Of a DNA stretch of 64,000 bases, positions 1 through 9,794 are shown piece by piece. Made by a program: the position numbers and the translations under genes. The stretch comes from Kribbella sp. VKM Ac-2569 (lineage in GTDB: Bacteria; Actinomycetota; Actinomycetes; Propionibacteriales; Kribbellaceae), in assembly GCF_004216905.1 (NCBI RefSeq), contig NZ_SGXJ01000001.1, positions 372,001 through 436,000 on the forward strand, in the 5' to 3' direction. Numbering within the stretch: position 1 is the stretch's first letter; the number at the start of each line of letters is the position of its first letter. The notes beneath the pieces are model-generated. The model did no database searches and was not told the origin of the DNA. It saw nothing but the letters and a program-made list of their open reading frames with translations.

Positions 1-1816
1 CGCCGGCCTCGTCGGCCACGACGTTCGCCATCCGGATCGCGTCCAGCAGCTTCGTCTTACCGTGGTCGACGTGACCCATGACGGTCACCACCGGCGGCCG
101 CGGTGCCAGGTCGCTGTCGTCGCCCTCGTCGTTGCCGAAGTCGATGTCGAACGACTGCAGCAGCTCGCGGTCCTCGTCCTCCGGCGAGACGATCTGGACG
201 TCGTAGTTCAGCTCGGTACCGAGCAGCTCGAGCGTCTCCTCGTTCACCGACTGGGTCGCGGTCACCATCTCACCGAGGTGGAACAGCACCTGGACCAGCG
301 ACGCCGGGTCGACTCCGACCTTCTCGGCGAAGTCCGTCAGCGACGCGCCACGCGGCAGCTTCACGACCTCGCCGTCACCGTGCTTGACGCGCACGCCGCC
401 GACGGCCGGAGCCTGCATGTTGTCGAATTCCTGGCGCTTCGCCCGCTTCGACTTACGGCCACGACGCGCCGGACCGCCCGGACGCCCGAAGGCACCCTGC
501 GTTCCGCCACGACCGCGGTTGCCCGGACCCGGACGGCCACCGCCGCCACCGGGCGGGCCGCTCGGGCCGCCGCCACCGGGACGGAAGCCGCCACCGGCGC
601 CGCCACCGCCACCGCTGCGCGGACCGGCACCCGGGCCGCCACCGGGACGACCACGGCCACCGCCGCCACCGCCCCCGCCGCCACCGGGACCGCCGGAGCC
701 GCCACCGGGACGGCCGGTGAACGTACCGGCCGAGGACTTCGGCATCATCGCCGGGTTCGGACGCGGGGCGCCCGGCACACCACCGGAACGCGGCCGGTCG
801 CTACCGCCACGCTCGCCGCCGCCACTGCGACCCTGCGGCGGACGCGGAGCCATCCCGGCCGGGCTCGGAGCCCCGGACCGGTCGCCACCACCCTGGCCGC
901 CCGGGCCGGGGCGTGCGCCACCGCGCTGCATGCCCTGGGTCGAGCTGAACGGGTTGTTGCCCGGACGCGGTGCACCCGGACGCGGACCGCCGCCACCCTG
1001 GCCGCCCTGACGGGGCGCACCTGGACGCGGGGCGCCCGGACGGGGCCCACCACCCTGGCCACCCGGACGCGGACCGGAACCGGGACCACCCTGGCCACCC
1101 GGACGCGGGCCAGAACCCTGGCCACCGCCCTGGCCGCCCGGACGCGGGCTCGCACCCGGCGCCGGACGCGGACCCGGACGGCCCGCGGAGTCGCCACCGG
1201 TACGACGCGGCGCCGGTGACGGAGCCGACGGGCCACGGGTCTCCGGGGCTGCCTTCGCGGCCGGAGCCTCGAACGACGGTGCTGCCGGAGTCTCCGCCTT
1301 GGCCGCCGGAGCGGACTCGACCGGAGCCGACTCGACCGGGGCAGGCGCAGCCGGCTCGGCCGGAGCGGACTCCTGGCGCGGACCCGGCTTCGGGCCCGGA
1401 CGCGGTCCCGGCTTGATCCCCGGGGCCGACTTCGCGGGCGCCGACTCGGCCGCAGGGGCCGTCGTGGCCGCAGCGGCCGGTGCCTCGGCGACCGGAGCCG
1501 CCTCGGTGCGCACCTCAGCGGCCGGCGCACTGCGCTCGGCCGGAGCCTTCGGGGCGGCCGGCTGGGCCGGCTTGGGCGCCGACGCGACCGGTGCGGTCGC
1601 CTGCGGCGCGGCAGACGTGCTGGCGGCGGCCTTCTTGGCCGCGCGCTTCTTCGGCGGGTTCTTCTCGAACTCCTCCGCCAACCGTCGGACGACGGGTGCC
1701 TCGATCGTCGAGGACGCCGATCGGACGAACTCTCCCATGTCATTCAGCCTGGTCAGGACGACCTTGCTGGTAACTCCGAGCTCTTTCGCGAGCTCGTAGA
1801 CCCGGACCTTTGCCAC
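1..1816 (-). CDS. infB: Translation initiation factor IF-2 (3' end beyond window)
   Basis: IF-2 is the GTPase that brings initiator tRNA to the 30S subunit and promotes subunit joining. Read from a GTG at 1816, the protein begins [20 protein letters not shown], the typical IF2-N fold. About 360 residues of low-complexity Ala/Pro and then Gly/Pro/Arg repeats follow (roughly residues 45-410), then a second IF2-N-like segment and the G1 loop GHVDHGKT near residue 590, where the window ends. About 605 residues are present; the G domain and later domains lie outside. The unusually long disordered linker is common in actinobacterial IF-2. It is the last visible gene of the rimP-nusA-ylxR-infB set. 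The GTG start and the window edge make it easy to miss in an ORF scan. Confidence 0.96.
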   Translation of the reverse strand, partial: MAKVRVYELAKELGVTSKVVLTRLNDMGEFVRSASSTIEAPVVRRLAEEFEKNPPKKRAAKKAAASTSAAPQATAPVASAPKPAQPAAPKAPAERSAPAAEVRTEAAPVAEAPAAAATTAPAAESAPAKSAPGIKPGPRPGPKPGPRQESAPAEPAAPAPVESAPVESAPAAKAETPAAPSFEAPAAKAAPETRGPSAPSPAPRRTGGDSAGRPGPRPAPGASPRPGGQGGGQGSGPRPGGQGGPGSGPRPGGQGGGPRPGAPRPGAPRQGGQGGGGPRPGAPRPGNNPFSSTQGMQRGGARPGPGGQGGGDRSGAPSPAGMAPRPPQGRSGGGERGGSDRPRSGGVPGAPRPNPAMMPKSSAGTFTGRPGGGSGGPGGGGGGGGGGRGRPGGGPGAGPRSGGGGGAGGGFRPGGGGPSGPPGGGGGRPGPGNRGRGGTQGAFGRPGGPARRGRKSKRAKRQEFDNMQAPAVGGVRVKHGDGEVVKLPRGASLTDFAEKVGVDPASLVQVLFHLGEMVTATQSVNEETLELLGTELNYDVQIVSPEDEDRELLQSFDIDFGNDEGDDSDLAPRPPVVTVMGHVDHGKTKLLDAIRMANVVADEAG

Positions 1817-1952
1817 TACTCTCCCTCTGGTCCGAGCCTGGGGCGCGGACCGTTAGTTGACGTACATGCTCATCGCATTGCACTCATCGTTCGACACTCA
1901 TCGAGTGGTCATGAGTCGATGACCCGCCTTCATGTCGGTCACGACGGTCCGG

Positions 1953-2282
1953 TCAGACCGCCGCGGACGGCCGGGTGGCCGCCTTTTGTACTGCTTCTTC
2001 CCTATCACGCTGCTCGACGTACTCCTGCATCCCGGTGACGTCCAGCGGCCCCGGGACCTTGAAGGCCCGTGGGAACGCCTTGCGCCGGACGGCGAGGTCG
2101 AAGCACTCGGTCGCCGGGTGCAAATGCGCTCCACGGCCGGGTGCCCGACGATCAGGATCCGGGAGGACAAGTCCTCCGGACACCGTCATCCGCAGCAGGT
2201 CAGTCGGGCTGGATCGTTTCCGGCACCCGATACAGGTGCGCTCCCGAAGCTTCTCAGGGCGCGCGTCTGCAGTTTCTGTCAC
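1953..2282 (-). CDS. ylxR: YlxR family RNA-binding protein (DUF448)
   Basis: Small protein of 109 residues with the family signature RTCIGCRKR at residues 15-23, followed by a compact basic fold (RRAPGRGAHLHPATECFD). YlxR proteins bind RNA or nucleic acid and sit between nusA and infB in many bacteria, as here. Proposed roles include ribosome assembly and transcriptional modulation, so the exact function is unsettled. The start is a GTG with a GAGG sequence about four bases upstream. Only 44 bases separate it from the nusA stop, so it is likely co-transcribed. The 136-base gap to infB shows no clear feature. Confidence 0.9.
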   Translation of the reverse strand: MTETADARPEKLRERTCIGCRKRSSPTDLLRMTVSGGLVLPDPDRRAPGRGAHLHPATECFDLAVRRKAFPRAFKVPGPLDVTGMQEYVEQRDREEAVQKAATRPSAAV

Positions 2283-2326
2283 AGTTCCTCAGGGTGTGGT
2301 GACGACTCAGTCGACCGACCGAGAGA

Positions 2327-3319
2327 TCAGTCTACCTTCTTGTCATCACCAGTCACATCGGTATCCGGGCGGATGTCGATCCGCCAGCCGGTGAGCCGGG
2401 CCGCGAGGCGGGCGTTCTGCCCTTCCTTGCCGATCGCGAGCGAGAGCTGGTAGTCGGGTACGACGACCCGCGCGGCACGGGCCGCGGCGTCCACCACCTC
2501 GACCGACGTAACCTGCGCCGGGGACAGCGCATTCCCGACGAAGGTCGCCGGATCGTCGCTGTGGTCGATGATGTCGATCTTCTCGCCGTGCAGCTCGTGC
2601 ATGATGTTGCGTACCCGCTGACCCATCGGCCCGATGCAGGCGCCCTTGCCGTTCACGGACGGATTCAGGGTGCGGACCGCGATCTTGGTCCGGTGCCCCG
2701 CCTCACGGGCGATCGCGGTGATCTCGACGGTGCCGTCGGCGATCTCCGGGACCTCCAGCGCGAACAGCTTCTTCACCAGGTTCGGGTGCGTCCGGCTGAC
2801 CGTGATCTGCGGGCCCTTGAAGCCCTTCCGGACGCCGACGACGTACACCCGCAGGCGGGAGCCGTGCTCGTACTTCTCCCCCGGCACCTGCTCGGGCGCG
2901 GGCAGCACGGCCTCGATCTTGCCGAGGTCGACCATCACCGACCGCGGGTCGCGGCCCTGCTGGACGACACCGGAGACGATGTCGCCCTCCTTGCCGGAGA
3001 ACTCGCCGTAGCGCACCTCGTCCTCGGCGTCGCGCAGCCGCTGCAGGATGATCTGCTTGGCCGTGGTGGCGGCGATCCGGCCGAAGTCGGCCGGGGTGTC
3101 GTCGTACTCCCGGGCCGGCGTGCCGTCCTCGGCCAGCTCGCGGGCGAAGACGGTCACGTGCCCGTTCTTGCGGTCCAGCTCGACCCGGGCGTGCTGCTGC
3201 GCTCCCTCGGTCCGGTGGTACGCCACCAGCAGCGCCGCCTCGATCGCCTCGACGACGACCTCGAGGGCGATGTCCTTCTCCCGTTCCAGCGACCGCAGCA
3301 CGGCCATGTCGATGTCCAT
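2327..3319 (-). CDS. nusA: Transcription termination/antitermination factor NusA
   Basis: NusA binds RNA polymerase and nascent RNA and modulates pausing, termination and antitermination. The 330-residue protein has the N-terminal RNAP-binding domain ([19 protein letters not shown]), an S1 domain around residues 115-180 ([19 protein letters not shown]) and two KH domains ([18 protein letters not shown], then [19 protein letters not shown] near the C-terminus). It lacks the acidic C-terminal repeats of the E. coli protein, as is normal in this phylum. A GGAGG ribosome site lies in the last codons of rimP, and the two genes are one base apart, so translation is probably coupled. Confidence 0.97.
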   Translation of the reverse strand: MDIDMAVLRSLEREKDIALEVVVEAIEAALLVAYHRTEGAQQHARVELDRKNGHVTVFARELAEDGTPAREYDDTPADFGRIAATTAKQIILQRLRDAEDEVRYGEFSGKEGDIVSGVVQQGRDPRSVMVDLGKIEAVLPAPEQVPGEKYEHGSRLRVYVVGVRKGFKGPQITVSRTHPNLVKKLFALEVPEIADGTVEITAIAREAGHRTKIAVRTLNPSVNGKGACIGPMGQRVRNIMHELHGEKIDIIDHSDDPATFVGNALSPAQVTSVEVVDAAARAARVVVPDYQLSLAIGKEGQNARLAARLTGWRIDIRPDTDVTGDDKKVD

Positions 3320-3320
3320 G

Positions 3321-3851
3321 TCAGTTCTCCTCCACCGTGCCGTCGGCAGGTGTTTCTTTTTCGTCGTTGCCGGCGGTCCGGTTGAACTCGATCTGGATCT
3401 TGGCCTTGGCCACGTCGGCGTACGCGACGCTGCGCCGCTTGCCGTCGACGTCCAGTTCGGCCGCCTCGTCGGAGGCGGACTTGATGCGGCCGGTCAGCTT
3501 CGCGTCGTCGGTCAGCGTGACCGCGACCAGCCGGCTGATGTTGCGGCGCCAGTGCCGGGGCAGGGTGAGCGGCCGGTCGACGCCGGGGCTGGAGACCTCC
3601 AGCGTGTAGGCGCCCTCGCCCATGATGTCGTCGGCGTCGAGCGCCTTGGAGATGGCTCGCGTCACCTCGGCGATGTCGTCCAGGCTGATGCCGCCGTCGC
3701 GGTCGACCAGGACGCGCAGCAAACGGCGGCGTCCGGCCGGCGTGACGTCAGCGGCCTCCAGGTCGCAGCCGAACTGCTCGACGATCGGCCGCAGGAAGTT
3801 CTCGAGGCTCGTGGTGTCCGTGTGGCGCGTGGGGCCCGGCTTTCGGCTCAC
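3321..3851 (-). CDS. rimP: Ribosome maturation factor RimP
   Basis: RimP is needed for 30S subunit maturation. The 176-residue reading from a GTG at 3851 ([20 protein letters not shown]) keeps the whole family fold: an N-terminal alpha/beta domain with [19 protein letters not shown], and a C-terminal SH3-like domain ([17 protein letters not shown]). The frame stays open upstream to 3995, but the extra residues are Gly/Pro-rich and non-conserved. An AGGCAGGT stretch just before 3851 supports the shorter start. It is the first gene of the minus-strand translation operon and is divergent from the lipoprotein gene at 4009. Confidence 0.92.
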   Translation of the reverse strand: MSRKPGPTRHTDTTSLENFLRPIVEQFGCDLEAADVTPAGRRRLLRVLVDRDGGISLDDIAEVTRAISKALDADDIMGEGAYTLEVSSPGVDRPLTLPRHWRRNISRLVAVTLTDDAKLTGRIKSASDEAAELDVDGKRRSVAYADVAKAKIQIEFNRTAGNDEKETPADGTVEEN

Positions 3852-4008
3852 AGGTTGACCTGCCTCTCTCCAGTTGTGCACCCGTTCGGCTCCCGGCGGT
3901 CCGGCCGAGAGCAGTAGCCCACCATATCCGCCCGCTGCCCCGATCCCGGTCATCGGCTCTCCCGGGCCGGTTGTGGGCGGGTCAGCAGGTATCATCTATC
4001 GTTCCGCC

Positions 4009-4578
4009 GTGCCTGAACGCCGCCAAATGAGATATACACCGAACCGACGTACTGTCGTCGTCACCGCCGCCCTTGTCCCGGGCGCGGTCGCGCTGGCCGG
4101 TTGCAAGGACGACGCCGCCTCCGGGGCCGGTACGCCGGGAACGAACGGCGCCGTGAACGGCACGCCGACGTCACCGGGGCCGACCGGGGAGACACCGACC
4201 GTCGACCCGGCAGTCGTCGCGGCGCTCAGTACTGCGGCGACCCAGGTGACTCAATTATCCCAGCTCTACGCAACCGCGAGCCGTAAGTTCCCGGCGCTGC
4301 GGGCGCAGCTCGCAGCGGGTGCGAAGTACCACGTGAGCCACCTGGCGAAGCTCAGGGAGACCCAGGGCGTCGCACCGCAGGCCGCCAAGTCCGCCGTCCC
4401 GGCGAGTTCCCAGGCCGCGCTGGCCGCCATCGCCAAGCAGGAGAAGGCCGCCGCCGTCGCGAACGCGGCAGCCGCGGCCAAGCTGTCCGGCGCCCCGGCC
4501 CGCCTCCTCGCCGAGATAGCAGCGGCCGAGATCCAGCTGTCCACGACGCTCACGCCCAAGAAAAAGGACGCCTCGTGA
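4009..4578 (+). CDS. Small Ala-rich lipoprotein, partner of DUF4439 protein
   Basis: Not a family I can name with certainty. From the GTG at 4009 the protein has a short basic start, a hydrophobic stretch and the lipobox LAGC, so it should be a membrane-anchored lipoprotein. A Thr/Pro/Gly linker follows, then about 125 Ala-rich helical residues including YHVSHLAKL, which resembles a ferritin-like helical bundle. A TATCGT box lies six bases before 4009, which fits a leaderless GTG start; the ATG at 4027 is the alternative. The stop overlaps the start of the DUF4439 gene (GTGA), so the two are coupled and probably work together at the outer face of the membrane. Confidence 0.75.
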   Translation: MPERRQMRYTPNRRTVVVTAALVPGAVALAGCKDDAASGAGTPGTNGAVNGTPTSPGPTGETPTVDPAVVAALSTAATQVTQLSQLYATASRKFPALRAQLAAGAKYHVSHLAKLRETQGVAPQAAKSAVPASSQAALAAIAKQEKAAAVANAAAAAKLSGAPARLLAEIAAAEIQLSTTLTPKKKDAS

Positions 4579-4988
4579 ACCAGGTCGAAGCTCTGCAGGC
4601 TGCGCTCGCCGGTGAGCATGCCGCGCTGTACGGCGTGGGCGTCGCCGGGGGCAAGCTCAGCGGGGCCAGGTTCCGGGACGCGACCGACACGTTCGAGGTC
4701 CACCGCGACAACCGGGACCGCCTGAGCGCGTTGGTGGTCGCCGCCGGCGAAACCCCGGTCGCGGCCCAACCGGCGTACGACCTCCCCCAAGTCGTCAGCA
4801 ACACCGCGACCGCAACCGCCCTGGTCCTGCTGATCGAGCGCCGGATCGCGGCGGTGTACGGCGACCTCATCGAGGCCGCCGAACAACCCGCCGTACGAAC
4901 GTTCGCCATCGAGACCCTGCTCGGCTACGCGACCAGCCAACTCACCTGGGGCGGCGCCCCCCTGCCCTTCCCCGGCGCGACCGCCTAA
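4575..4988 (+). CDS. DUF4439 ferritin-like domain protein
   Basis: A 137-residue, all-helical protein matching the DUF4439 ferritin-like family as I know it. Spaced acidic and His residues (LAGEHAALYG at residues 11-20, FEVHRDNRDRL, LLIERRIAAVYGDLIEAAEQ) resemble the metal-site pattern of ferritin-like four-helix bundles. There is no signal peptide, although the upstream partner is a lipoprotein. The GTG start overlaps that gene's stop by four bases. Function is unknown; metal or redox roles are only suggested by the fold. Its 3' end overlaps the stop of the convergent phoX gene by four bases. Confidence 0.8.
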   Translation: MNQVEALQAALAGEHAALYGVGVAGGKLSGARFRDATDTFEVHRDNRDRLSALVVAAGETPVAAQPAYDLPQVVSNTATATALVLLIERRIAAVYGDLIEAAEQPAVRTFAIETLLGYATSQLTWGGAPLPFPGATA

Positions 4989-6385
4989 CGCCTACGGCGC
5001 CACGGGCCGGTGACCGCGTAGGTGATGCCGGGGTTGTAGACGTTGAAGAACATCGTGCGGCCGTCGGCGGAGAAGCCGGCCCCGGCCAGTTCGCCGTACT
5101 CCGGTTCCTCCGGGGTGCCGTTGTTCACCCGGTTGCGGGCGAACTTGAAGACCTCGCCGTCCTCCGTGGTGCCGAGGATGTGCTGCTCGCCGAGTCCGTC
5201 CTCGCACATCATCAGCCCGCCGTACGGCGACATCGTGATGTTGTCGGGGGCGTCGAACTCGGGGTCGTCCGAGCCGGGCGAAGGCCGGGTGAAGATCACC
5301 TCGAGGCGCAGGGTCTGCTTGCGTGGGTCGAACCGCCAGACCTGGCCGTCGTGGTTCACCTTCGGGCCGAGCTCGGTCCGGGCGAACGACGAGACGAAGT
5401 ACACGCAGCGATCCCGGGCCCCCCACCAGCAGCCCTCGAGCTTGTAGCCACCGGTGATCGGCTTGGCGTAGTCCTGCGCCCGGACCGACTCGGTCGTCGC
5501 CAGCGGATCCGGCACCTTCACCCATTGCACGCCGTGGAACAGCGTGCCGGCCTCCTGGACCACCGACAGGTCCGGCAGATCCGGGATGTGCATCGCCTGC
5601 AACTCGCCACCGGCGCGCAACGAGCCCCAGCCGCCGCGCGGGCGGTTCGGCAGGAACCGGTAGAAGCCGCCGAGCGGCGCGACGAACGCGTCCTCGGTCT
5701 CGTACACGATGCCGGTCGACGGGTCGATGGCGACCGCCTCGTGCTGGAACCGCCCCATCGGCTTCAGCGGAGTCGGGTCCACGTTGCGGCGGTCGTCGTA
5801 CGGGTCGACCTCGAAGATGAAGCCGTGGTCCTTGGTGTAGCCGCTGTCACCGGCCCTGAGCTCGGTCTCCTCACAGGTCAGCCAGGTCCGCCACGGGGTG
5901 ATGCCGCCGGAGCAGTTGATCGCCGTACCGCCGAGGCTGACGAACTCCTTCGTGGTCGCGCTGTGCCGGTTCACGACCAGCGTGCTGGTGCCGCCGGCAC
6001 CGGCCGGGTCGTAGGTCCGCTCGGCGGGCGCGACCACCTTGATCTTCGCGGTCGGGCTGCACTCGTGGTTGCGGACCAGCCGAGCACCGCCGTCGCGGTC
6101 CGCGAACGTGCCCATGCCGTCGAAGCGGCTCGGGGTCTGCAGCCCGTCGGGCCGGACGGTGCCTTCGCGGGACAGGATCTTGTAGCTGAACCCGCGCGGC
6201 AGGTCGAGCATGCCGTCCGGGTCCTCGATCAGCGGTCCGTAGCCGATCTTCGGGCCGGACGTGCCGAGCGCGGGCTGGGCGGTGTACAACGCCTCCACCG
6301 AGCCCGCGACACTGACCGCGACACCGGCCGCGGCAGCTCGGGTGACGAACTGCCGCCGGGACAGGGGATTCTCGTGAACGGACAC
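4985..6385 (-). CDS. PhoX-type (DUF839) Tat-exported phosphatase-like protein
   Basis: The 466-residue protein opens with a twin-arginine signal (SRRQFVTRAAAAG at residues 9-21). It continues as a beta-propeller of the DUF839/PhoX family: GFSYKILSREG, LVRNHECSP, GGTAINCSGGITPWRTWLTC, FQHEAVAIDP and NITMSPYGGLMMCEDGLGE are typical. PhoX enzymes are exported calcium/iron-dependent phosphatases; some DUF839 members have no proven activity, so phosphatase is a family-level assignment. The CEE in TCEETEL and the CED near the C-terminus agree with the family's metal ligands. The start is a GTG with AGGAGG about eight bases upstream. It converges on the DUF4439 gene. Confidence 0.88.
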   Translation of the reverse strand: MSVHENPLSRRQFVTRAAAAGVAVSVAGSVEALYTAQPALGTSGPKIGYGPLIEDPDGMLDLPRGFSYKILSREGTVRPDGLQTPSRFDGMGTFADRDGGARLVRNHECSPTAKIKVVAPAERTYDPAGAGGTSTLVVNRHSATTKEFVSLGGTAINCSGGITPWRTWLTCEETELRAGDSGYTKDHGFIFEVDPYDDRRNVDPTPLKPMGRFQHEAVAIDPSTGIVYETEDAFVAPLGGFYRFLPNRPRGGWGSLRAGGELQAMHIPDLPDLSVVQEAGTLFHGVQWVKVPDPLATTESVRAQDYAKPITGGYKLEGCWWGARDRCVYFVSSFARTELGPKVNHDGQVWRFDPRKQTLRLEVIFTRPSPGSDDPEFDAPDNITMSPYGGLMMCEDGLGEQHILGTTEDGEVFKFARNRVNNGTPEEPEYGELAGAGFSADGRTMFFNVYNPGITYAVTGPWRRRR

Positions 6386-6495
6386 GGGTGGGGCCTCCTC
6401 GTGGGCGTAAGGATCTGCCGGTCACCGGTGAACATACGGTGAACGGCAGACGCCTACAAGATGAACCCCCAGGTCGCTACCAACAGCAGGGCCCG

Positions 6496-7797
6496 TTACT
6501 GGTAGCAGGGCTTGGTGAAGTCGTGCGCCTTCGCCGTCTTGCCGGTGAAGAAGTCGCGTTCCACCTTGACGCCGGTCGGCGCCGTCGGGTCCACCTTCGA
6601 GATGATGCTGGAGCGGAAGACGCGCTCGTTCGGCTCGCCGTTGAAGCGGCCCGCCTCGGCCGGCAGCATCCCTTCGTAGTCCACGGTCTGCAGTGACTTC
6701 ACCGCGGCCAGCAGCCCGGCCCGGGTGAGGTCCTTGGAGTCGACCGCCTTCTGCAGGGCGGCCTTCAGCGGGTACGACCAGACCCAGCCGGCCGTGTAGC
6801 CGTCGTTCGGGGCGGCCTTGAAGGTCGCCTGGTCGATCGACGCGGCCAGCGCCTTGTGGCCCGGGGTGTCGGTGCCGTACGGCGCCCACGGTCCAGACTG
6901 GCGGTAGAGCGCGGTCAGCGCGGGCGCGGCCGGGCTCTTCAGCAGGGCCGGGTTCCAGGTCGGGCTGGTGCCGATGAACGGGCTCTTGAAACCGTTCTGC
7001 GCGGCGCCGCCGACGATGGTGGCCGCCTCGGTCGGGCCGGTGGTCAGGATGACCAGATCGGGTTTGGCCGCGAGCAGTTTCTGGATCGCCGCACCCTGGT
7101 TCTCCTGCCCGGGGGCAGTCGGGATGTCGGTGAACTTCAGCCCGTTGGCCTCGGCCGCGAGCTTCGTCCCGGCCGCGGCGTCGTCGCCGTAGTCACCCGG
7201 GAAGTGCACCGCGGCGACGCTCTTCGGTTTCAGCGTCTCGACCGCGAAGTCGACCGAGTTCATCGACTCGAAGCAGTAGTTCGTGCCCGACTCCAGGATC
7301 ACGTCCTCGAACGCCCACGCCGACGTCCAGGACGCCGGTACGCCGATCATCCCGCTGGCCTTGAGGTCGCCGAGGATCGCGGCCGTGGTCGGCGATCCGA
7401 GGGTCTGGGCCAGCCCCAGTACGTCGGGCTTGATCTCGGCGTACACCTCGTTGTGGATCTGCGGGTTGTACTTGTTGTCCTTGGTGTACTTCGACACGTC
7501 GACCTCGAAGGCCCCGATCCCGCCGGCCTTGTTGACCCGCTGCCAGAACGCCTTCTGGCTCTCGGTGATCGGTACGCCGAGCGCCTTGAACGGGCCCTCG
7601 GTGAGGTCCGAGATCGAGCCGAGGTAGATGCAGCCCTTGGTCTTGTCGACCGCGGCCGGGCACGGCTCGGCGGTGACCCCGACGTCGAACTTGACGCCCG
7701 ACCCGCCCTCCTGCGTCTCCGGGGCGTCGTTCCGGCACCCCACCAGCACAGCCATCGCCGCGATCAGCGCGACAGCGATTCCCCTCCGAATGCTCAT
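6496..7797 (-). CDS. Branched-chain amino-acid-type ABC substrate-binding lipoprotein
   Basis: A 433-residue type-I periplasmic-binding fold of the Leu/Ile/Val class. A signal peptide ends at the lipobox LVGC (residues about 18-21). The mature part begins with an extended strand (CIYLGSISDLTEGPFKALG) and has the expected two-lobe organisation (AAIQKLLAAKPDLVILTTGP). The insertion with CFESMNS and the absence of an obvious amino-acid-binding triad leave the ligand open; many members bind aromatic acids or other carboxylates. AAGGAG precedes the ATG. It is the last gene of the livF-livG-ligase-livH-livM-binding protein operon, nine bases after livM. Confidence 0.92.
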   Translation of the reverse strand: MSIRRGIAVALIAAMAVLVGCRNDAPETQEGGSGVKFDVGVTAEPCPAAVDKTKGCIYLGSISDLTEGPFKALGVPITESQKAFWQRVNKAGGIGAFEVDVSKYTKDNKYNPQIHNEVYAEIKPDVLGLAQTLGSPTTAAILGDLKASGMIGVPASWTSAWAFEDVILESGTNYCFESMNSVDFAVETLKPKSVAAVHFPGDYGDDAAAGTKLAAEANGLKFTDIPTAPGQENQGAAIQKLLAAKPDLVILTTGPTEAATIVGGAAQNGFKSPFIGTSPTWNPALLKSPAAPALTALYRQSGPWAPYGTDTPGHKALAASIDQATFKAAPNDGYTAGWVWSYPLKAALQKAVDSKDLTRAGLLAAVKSLQTVDYEGMLPAEAGRFNGEPNERVFRSSIISKVDPTAPTGVKVERDFFTGKTAKAHDFTKPCYQ

Positions 7798-7806
7798 CGA
7801 TACTCC

Positions 7807-8910
7807 TTAGTGCGAGAACGGCCAGGATTTCCAATAGGTGCGGAGCCGGATCCAGATCCCGAACAGCCCTCGCGGTTCGAAGATCAGGAAGGCGATGATC
7901 AGCAGGCCGTAGAGGATCGTCTCGACCTGGAAGACCGTGATGCCGCCGGCCGCCGAACTGCTGCTGATGAACGGCAGCACGGCCGGCAGCTCGCGGGTGA
8001 TCCTCGGCAGCAGGGTGATGAACAGCGCGCCGAGCACCGATCCGGAGATGGTGGCGACACCGCCGATCAGCACCATCGCGATGTACTGCACCGACATACC
8101 GAGGTTGAACGACCCCGGTTCGACGAAGCCGATCATCACGTACAGCAGCGCCCCCGCGACGCCGGCGTAGAACGACGACACCGCGAACGCGATCATCTTG
8201 TAGCGGGTCACATCGACCCCGATCACCTCGGCCGCCAGGTCCCGGTCCCGGACCGCGGCCAGCGCCCGGCCGATTCGGGACCGGACCAGGTTCCGGGCGA
8301 GTACGCCGAAGATCACCAGCAGCACGAGCATCAGCAGGTACAGCTTCTGCGCCTTGGTGAACATCGCCCCGTCCACCGCGAACTGGATCCCGAACAGCTC
8401 CGGTACGGCGGCCGGACGGCCGACGCCGACTCCCCCGGTGAGATCGCGCCAGTGCTTGAACACGTGCTCCCCGATGAACACCAGGCCCAGCGTCACCACC
8501 GCCAGGTACAACCCGCGCAACCGGGCCGCGAGCGGCGCGACGATCAACCCGGCCAGTCCCGCGACCAGCCCGGCGGCGAGCAACCAGATCGGCACCGAGG
8601 TGATCCCGAACCCGATCAGCCGGGTGCTGTCCGGATCCCCCGACAACGCCGCCGCCGTATAAGCGCCGATGGCAAGGAAGAACGCATGCCCGAGCGACAC
8701 CTGCCCGGCGTACCCGGTGACGAGGTTCAGCCCGATCGCCCCGATCGACGCCACACACGCAGTCGCCAGTACGACGAGCAGGTCATCGGTCAGCAGGAAC
8801 GGCAACGACACCGCCAGGATCCCGAGCACCGACGTCCAGAACCGCTTCCCCGGCGTGTTCAGCAAAGCCGAGTCCTGCTTGTAGGACAGGTAGAGCAATG
8901 GTCGACTCAT
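7807..8910 (-). CDS. livM: Branched-chain amino-acid-type ABC permease LivM
   Basis: Polytopic membrane permease of 367 residues. It has the LivM-type conserved segment GYAGQVSLGHAFFLAIGAYT near residue 65 and an EAA-like loop (RIGRALAAVRDRDLAAEVIGVDVTRYKMIAFAVSS), through which the coupling ATPase contacts the permease. About nine hydrophobic spans are visible. It pairs with LivH to form the channel. The ATG overlaps the livH stop (ATGA), so it is translated by coupling. The last residues (LIFEPRGLFGIWIRLRTYW) are the usual family end. Confidence 0.93.
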   Translation of the reverse strand: MSRPLLYLSYKQDSALLNTPGKRFWTSVLGILAVSLPFLLTDDLLVVLATACVASIGAIGLNLVTGYAGQVSLGHAFFLAIGAYTAAALSGDPDSTRLIGFGITSVPIWLLAAGLVAGLAGLIVAPLAARLRGLYLAVVTLGLVFIGEHVFKHWRDLTGGVGVGRPAAVPELFGIQFAVDGAMFTKAQKLYLLMLVLLVIFGVLARNLVRSRIGRALAAVRDRDLAAEVIGVDVTRYKMIAFAVSSFYAGVAGALLYVMIGFVEPGSFNLGMSVQYIAMVLIGGVATISGSVLGALFITLLPRITRELPAVLPFISSSSAAGGITVFQVETILYGLLIIAFLIFEPRGLFGIWIRLRTYWKSWPFSH

Positions 8911-9794
8911 ATGCGCTCAACCTCTCCAGTGCCGAAGAGGCCATAGGGTCTGACGAGCAGGACGAGGAGCATCAGCAGGTACGGGACGACGAGGAAGAAG
9001 TCGCCGCCGAAAACCGGGTGCAGGTTGTCGCCGTAGCTGCCGACCAGCGCCTCGATGACGCCGACCGTGAGGCCCGCGACCACTGCGCCGCCGAGGGAAT
9101 CCAGGCCGCCGAGGATGATCACCGGCAGCGCCTTGAGCGCGGTCAGCCAGAGGTTCTGCTCGAGTCCGATGCCGGTCGAGAGGAACACGCCGGCCAGTCC
9201 GGCGAGTGCGGCCGCGAGCGCCCAGGACAACGAGAACACCCGCCCGACCGACACTCCCTGCGCGAGCGCGACCTCCTGGTCCGACGACGCCGCCCGCATC
9301 GCCAGACCGGTGCGCGACCAGCGGTAGAACGCGAACAACGCGGCCACCACGATCAGGGTCGTCACCAGCGTGGCGAGATGCCGCTGATCGATCTTGGCAC
9401 CCAGTACGTCGACCTGCCGCAGGCCCCACGGATCACCCATCTGCCGGATGTCCAGGCCGATGAACGAGTTCACCACCGTGCGGATCACGATGTCGACGCC
9501 GAGGGTGATGATCGCGATCACGAACACCGGCTTGCCGATCATCGGCCGCAACGCCAGCCGTTCCACCCCGGCGCCGAGCAGCCCGGTGAGCAGCAGCGCG
9601 ACTCCGACGGCGACGAAGAAGTTCATCGACAGCACCAGATAGCCAGTCAGCAAGGCGCCGGCCATCATGAACGCCGGCTGGGCGAAGCTGATCACCCGCA
9701 TGGACTTGTAGACGATCACGAAGCCCAGCGCCAGCAGGGCGTAGATCGACCCGTTACCGAGACCGCGGACCACCGTGGCGACGAACTCGTTCAC
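8907..9794 (-). CDS. livH: Branched-chain amino-acid-type ABC permease LivH
   Basis: Membrane permease of 295 residues starting MNEFVATVVRGLGNGSIYAL from a GTG at 9794. Family landmarks are LALGFVIVYKSMRVISFAQP, the EAA-type loop (RTGLAMRAASSDQEVALAQGVSVGRVFSLSWALA) and a C-terminal PYLLMLLVLLVRPYGLFG. Around eight transmembrane segments are visible. The GTG overlaps the stop of the acyl-CoA ligase gene (GTGA) and its own stop overlaps livM, so the ligase is locked into the transporter operon. The frame is open far upstream, but that part is the antisense-like shadow of the ligase gene. Confidence 0.93.
   Translation of the reverse strand: MNEFVATVVRGLGNGSIYALLALGFVIVYKSMRVISFAQPAFMMAGALLTGYLVLSMNFFVAVGVALLLTGLLGAGVERLALRPMIGKPVFVIAIITLGVDIVIRTVVNSFIGLDIRQMGDPWGLRQVDVLGAKIDQRHLATLVTTLIVVAALFAFYRWSRTGLAMRAASSDQEVALAQGVSVGRVFSLSWALAAALAGLAGVFLSTGIGLEQNLWLTALKALPVIILGGLDSLGGAVVAGLTVGVIEALVGSYGDNLHPVFGGDFFLVVPYLLMLLVLLVRPYGLFGTGEVERI

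Noticed and set aside
560..1160. Repetitive sequence suggesting a tandem repeat or CRISPR-like array
   Set aside because: The repeats are irregular Gly/Pro/Arg codons of the infB linker, with no spacer structure.
62..1219. Long plus-strand open frames over 1-1800, some Ala/Thr- or Pro-rich
   Set aside because: They are antisense shadows of infB; the minus-strand reading gives recognisable IF-2 sequence throughout.
6475..6506. GCTACC/GGTAGC hairpin as terminator of the liv operon
   Set aside because: The stem has six pairs, a 19-base loop, overlaps the coding end and lacks a U-run.
6856..8946. A 696-codon plus-strand open frame
   Set aside because: Antisense to the binding protein and livM genes; composition is typical of a shadow frame.
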